NCBI GenBank assembly: GCA_017465845.1
Contig: JAFTVH010000088.1
Span: 1-42,001, forward strand
Direction of reading: 5' to 3'
Length of the DNA: 42,001 nucleotides
Source: Lachnospiraceae bacterium
Lineage (GTDB): Bacteria > Bacillota > Clostridia > Lachnospirales > Lachnospiraceae
Shown: positions 40,764-42,001 of the stretch, piece after piece
Position numbering within the stretch: position 1 is the first letter of the stretch
How the letters are laid out: each line of letters starts with the position of its first letter
Made by a program: the position numbers and the translations under genes
Notes under the pieces: generated by a model
Seen by the model: the letters and a program-made list of their open reading frames with translations, nothing else
What the model was told of the DNA's origin: nothing
The model's database searches: none

Positions 40764-42001
40764 CTGTCCCCACCTCCTCAGCTGCATATACGGCATTCTT
40801 CACTGCTGCCGCTTTCTGGATACATTCTCTGTATTCAGACTGTGGTACACTGTCTGCTACGATACCGGCACCTGACCTGATAAATACTTTGCCGTTCTTG
40901 GAAAACGCCAGCCTGATGGCGATGCAGGTATCAAGATCTCCTGTAAAGGACAGATACCCTATGGCCCCGCCATAGATGCCCCGCTTATTATTTTCCAGCT
41001 CGTTGATGATTTCACATGCCCTGAGCTTGGGTGCACCCGACAGCGTACCTGCCGGTAAAATGGCATCTACCGCATCCAGCGCATCCTTGTCTTCCCGAAT
41101 CTGTCCGCTTACTGTGGAGCCGATATGCATTACATGAGAATATCTTTCGATGCTCATGTACTTTTCCACCTGAACGCTGCCGATGGTACTGATCTTGCCG
41201 ATATCATTTCTCCCCAAATCAACCAGCATATTGTGCTCTGCCAGCTCCTTGGCGTCGTGCAGCAGCTCTTCCTCCAGTACTTTGTCCTCTTCCTCTGTTG
41301 CACCTCTTCGTCTGGTACCTGCCAGCGGGAAAGTAAAAAGCTTGCCATCTTCCAGCTTCACCAGCGTCTCCGGGCTGGCACCGGCTACTTCTCCGTCTTT
41401 TCCGGAAAAGTAGAACATATATGGGGAAGGATTGGTGGTTCGCAGCACTCTGTACGTATCTAAAAGACTGCCTTCCATTTCGGCTTCCAAACGGTTTGAT
41501 AATACTACCTGGAAAATATCTCCCTCTCTGATATATTCCTTTGCTCTTTCTACCATGCTGCAATATTCTTTTTCCTGAAACAAAGGACTGAAATCGGATT
41601 TCAGTTTCAGTGGAACTGGCGCTTCTTTCTCTCCATTCTTGATCAGATTCTGCATTTGCTTCAGTTCCATGACAGCTTTATTGTAATTGGTATCGATATC
41701 CTCTGTCTTCACATTGATGATCAGGATGATCTTCTGTTTATAGTTATCAAAGGCAATCACTTTATCAAACAGCATCAGGTCCACATCCTTGAATCCATCT
41801 GCATCTTCCGCATCCAGCTTTAATGTCGGCTCACTATACTTGATATAGTCGTAGGAAAAATATCCTACCAGTCCGCCGGTGAAAGGTGGCATACCCTCCA
41901 GTCTTGGACTTTGATTCTCTTTCAGTACCTGCCTGATATATTCTCTGGTATTGCCTGTAAGCTTCTGCTTCATCAGGGCAGTGGTCAACGTCACTTCTCC
42001 A
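40747..42001 (-). CDS. trpE: Anthranilate synthase component I, N-terminus outside window
   Basis: The C-terminal 417 residues of the chorismate-utilising subunit; the frame is open to the right edge, so roughly the first 70-90 residues are missing. Visible blocks are PPFTGGLVGYFSYDYIKY, the catalytic chorismate-binding region LAGTRRRGATEEED, LVDLGRNDIGKIS, VSGQIREDKDALDA, LSGAPKLRACEIINELE and GRYGGAIGYLSF-like RGIYGGAIGYLSF. It forms the heteromer with TrpG and is expected to be feedback-inhibited by tryptophan. Any leader peptide, T-box or TRAP site would lie outside the window. Confidence 0.95.
   Translation of the reverse strand, partial: GEVTLTTALMKQKLTGNTREYIRQVLKENQSPRLEGMPPFTGGLVGYFSYDYIKYSEPTLKLDAEDADGFKDVDLMLFDKVIAFDNYKQKIILIINVKTEDIDTNYNKAVMELKQMQNLIKNGEKEAPVPLKLKSDFSPLFQEKEYCSMVERAKEYIREGDIFQVVLSNRLEAEMEGSLLDTYRVLRTTNPSPYMFYFSGKDGEVAGASPETLVKLEDGKLFTFPLAGTRRRGATEEEDKVLEEELLHDAKELAEHNMLVDLGRNDIGKISTIGSVQVEKYMSIERYSHVMHIGSTVSGQIREDKDALDAVDAILPAGTLSGAPKLRACEIINELENNKRGIYGGAIGYLSFTGDLDTCIAIRLAFSKNGKVFIRSGAGIVADSVPQSEYRECIQKAAAVKNAVYAAEEVGTDDIID

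Overview
The window looks like chromosomal DNA of a low-to-mid GC Firmicute, most likely a gut Lachnospiraceae or related Clostridia. This is inferred from the gene families (YlxM/Ffh, short LeuC/LeuD pairs, a DUF4317-like protein, a YceD-rpmF pair, a THF riboswitch in front of folT), from strong GGAGG ribosome binding sites, and from TTGACA/TATAAT promoters. No 16S, tRNA, phage or transposase gene was seen, so the genus is not fixed. All recognised genes except one lie on the minus strand. The exception is a Crp/Fnr-type regulator at 6678-7322.

Layout in transcription order (right to left). (1) 42001-35676 is a complete-order tryptophan operon trpE(partial)-G-D-C-F-B-A with touching or overlapping genes. 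(2) 35599-34746 holds a folate-type ECF S component (folT) with its own promoter and a clear tetrahydrofolate riboswitch. It is followed by a 200-base intergenic patch containing a short copy of part of rnc and one arm of an imperfect inverted repeat that brackets folT. (3) 34538-26184 is housekeeping: an unknown membrane-anchored protein, yceD-rpmF, plsX-acpP, rnc-smc-ftsY. (4) 26112-23711 carries a threonine ammonia-lyase, a YitT-family membrane protein and an unannotated 32-residue membrane peptide with its own RBS and terminator. (5) 23614-18477 has a short DUF4317-like protein, an unrecognised two-gene membrane module (724 and 238 residues), and two GNAT acetyltransferases. (6) 18442-13439 is an AraC regulator followed by a catecholate/petrobactin-type siderophore ABC system (permease, permease, ATPase, lipoprotein). 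(7) 13304-10329 is a MacB/FtsX-type ABC exporter. (8) 10198-7338 is an alpha/beta hydrolase overlapping an ABC-F ATPase. (9) 6546-3065 is a four-gene operon of two tandem aconitase-superfamily dehydratases (D-C-D-C) diverging from the Crp/Fnr regulator. (10) 2844-1321 is an MdoB/LtaS-like phosphoglycerol transferase. (11) 1186-1 is ylxM and the 5' part of ffh.

In Bacillus and many other Firmicutes plsX, acpP, rnc, smc, ftsY, ylxM and ffh lie close together. Here about 25 kb of metabolic and accessory genes separate ftsY from ylxM-ffh. Control elements that can be read directly include eight or so sigma-A-like promoters, six intrinsic terminators, a shared GTTAG-N6-CTAAC palindrome in front of both the siderophore operon and the ABC exporter (a candidate metal-regulator site), and two palindromes between the regulator and the dehydratase operon. 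I found no defence system, CRISPR array or clearly new enzyme system. The best leads are the tandem dehydratase operon, the unrecognised membrane module, the small membrane peptide and the mosaic repeats around folT.
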